The notes under the pieces are model-generated. The model saw only the letters and a program-made list of their open reading frames with translations. It was not told where the DNA came from and searched no databases. This document shows, piece by piece, positions 63,853 to 64,000 of a stretch of DNA of 64,000 nucleotides; position 1 is the stretch's first letter, and every line of letters begins with the position of its first letter. The stretch covers positions 124,001 through 188,000 of the forward strand of contig NZ_RWIJ01000003.1 of assembly GCF_019805165.1 (NCBI RefSeq), given 5' to 3'. The DNA is from Azospirillum sp. 412522 (lineage in GTDB: Bacteria; Pseudomonadota; Alphaproteobacteria; Azospirillales; Azospirillaceae). The translations under genes were made by a program, and so were the position numbers.

Positions 63853-64000
63853 ATGGCTCTCCCTAAGGACAATGCCGGCCGCGAGGAGGAGGAGCGCAGC
63901 CGCATCCTGGGCGGGCTGAGGGAGCTTGGCGGCTTCTTCGGCCATTCGATGCTGCGCTTCTACAACGACAACTGCTTCCAGACCGCCGCGGCGCTGACCT
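63853..64000 (+). CDS. YihY/BrkB-family membrane protein, N-terminal fragment cut by the window end
   Basis: The first 49 residues are visible (start ALPKDNAGREEEERSRILGG), ending in RFYNDNCFQTAAALT, the typical entry to the first membrane helix of BrkB/YihY (formerly called ribonuclease BN) proteins. AGGAGG lies seven bases before the ATG. It is divergent from fabI. Confidence 0.75.
   Translation, partial: MALPKDNAGREEEERSRILGGLRELGGFFGHSMLRFYNDNCFQTAAALT

Overview
The window is about 64 kb of a GC-rich chromosome (roughly two-thirds G+C by eye) with dense, mostly housekeeping coding content. The gene order yebC-ruvCAB-ybgC-tolQRAB-pal-cpoB-tilS-ftsH, the zapA/6S RNA/5-formyl-THF cyclo-ligase block, the cysI/DUF934 sulfite-reduction cluster, a DctSR-controlled DctPQM transporter and a sigma-54-type promoter before a chemoreceptor all fit an alphaproteobacterium of the Rhodospirillales, most likely Azospirillum or a close relative. 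This assignment is inference from gene content and order.

Layout. 0.2-3.4 kb: sulfite-reduction operon (CysG-N-like protein, DUF2849, CysI, DUF934). 3.5-10.3 kb: RTX calcium-binding protein, Tat-exported DUF882 protein, pentapeptide-repeat protein, membrane histidine kinase. 9.7-15.8 kb: dctSR facing dctPQM. 15.9-18.0 kb: molybdopterin oxidoreductase. 18.1-20.9 kb: a strikingly AT-rich six-gene cluster on the minus strand (three lipoproteins, a predicted HExxH zincin, a membrane protein, a secreted protein). 21-28 kb: recJ, tRNA-Glu, dusA, thrC, M16 peptidase, acetyltransferase. 28-32 kb: a three-gene envelope cluster (ExbB/MotA-like, MotB/OmpA-like, Pro-rich OmpA-like). 32-45.7 kb: suhB, efp, epmA, fadL, TauE/SafE permease, thiE, class I aldolase, orphan HicB, chemoreceptor, gap, tkt. 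46-49 kb: coiled-coil protein, zapA, 6S RNA, fau, YmdB-like phosphoesterase, yebC. 49.3-61.5 kb: ruvC (fused to a DUF559 nuclease), ruvAB, ybgC, the Tol-Pal system, tilS, ftsH. 61.6-64 kb: an unknown protein, fabI and the start of a BrkB/YihY-family gene.

The most unusual structure is at 49.8-50.35 kb. A DUF559 (PD-(D/E)XK-type) nuclease domain lies between two inverted REP-like palindromes and is joined in frame to the 3' end of ruvC; the left palindrome is translated as the linker. Two other inverted REP pairs of the same layout (13.67-13.84 kb and 34.97-35.11 kb) carry no gene, and a single REP at 27.48 kb supplies the ribosome-binding site of an acetyltransferase. This suggests a REP/DUF559 composite element with loaded and empty forms. 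Other points of interest are the low-GC lipoprotein/zincin island, a previously unlabelled 66-bp dispersed repeat in two intergenic regions, a string of hairpins between dctP and dctQ, and the sigma-54 promoter of the chemoreceptor.
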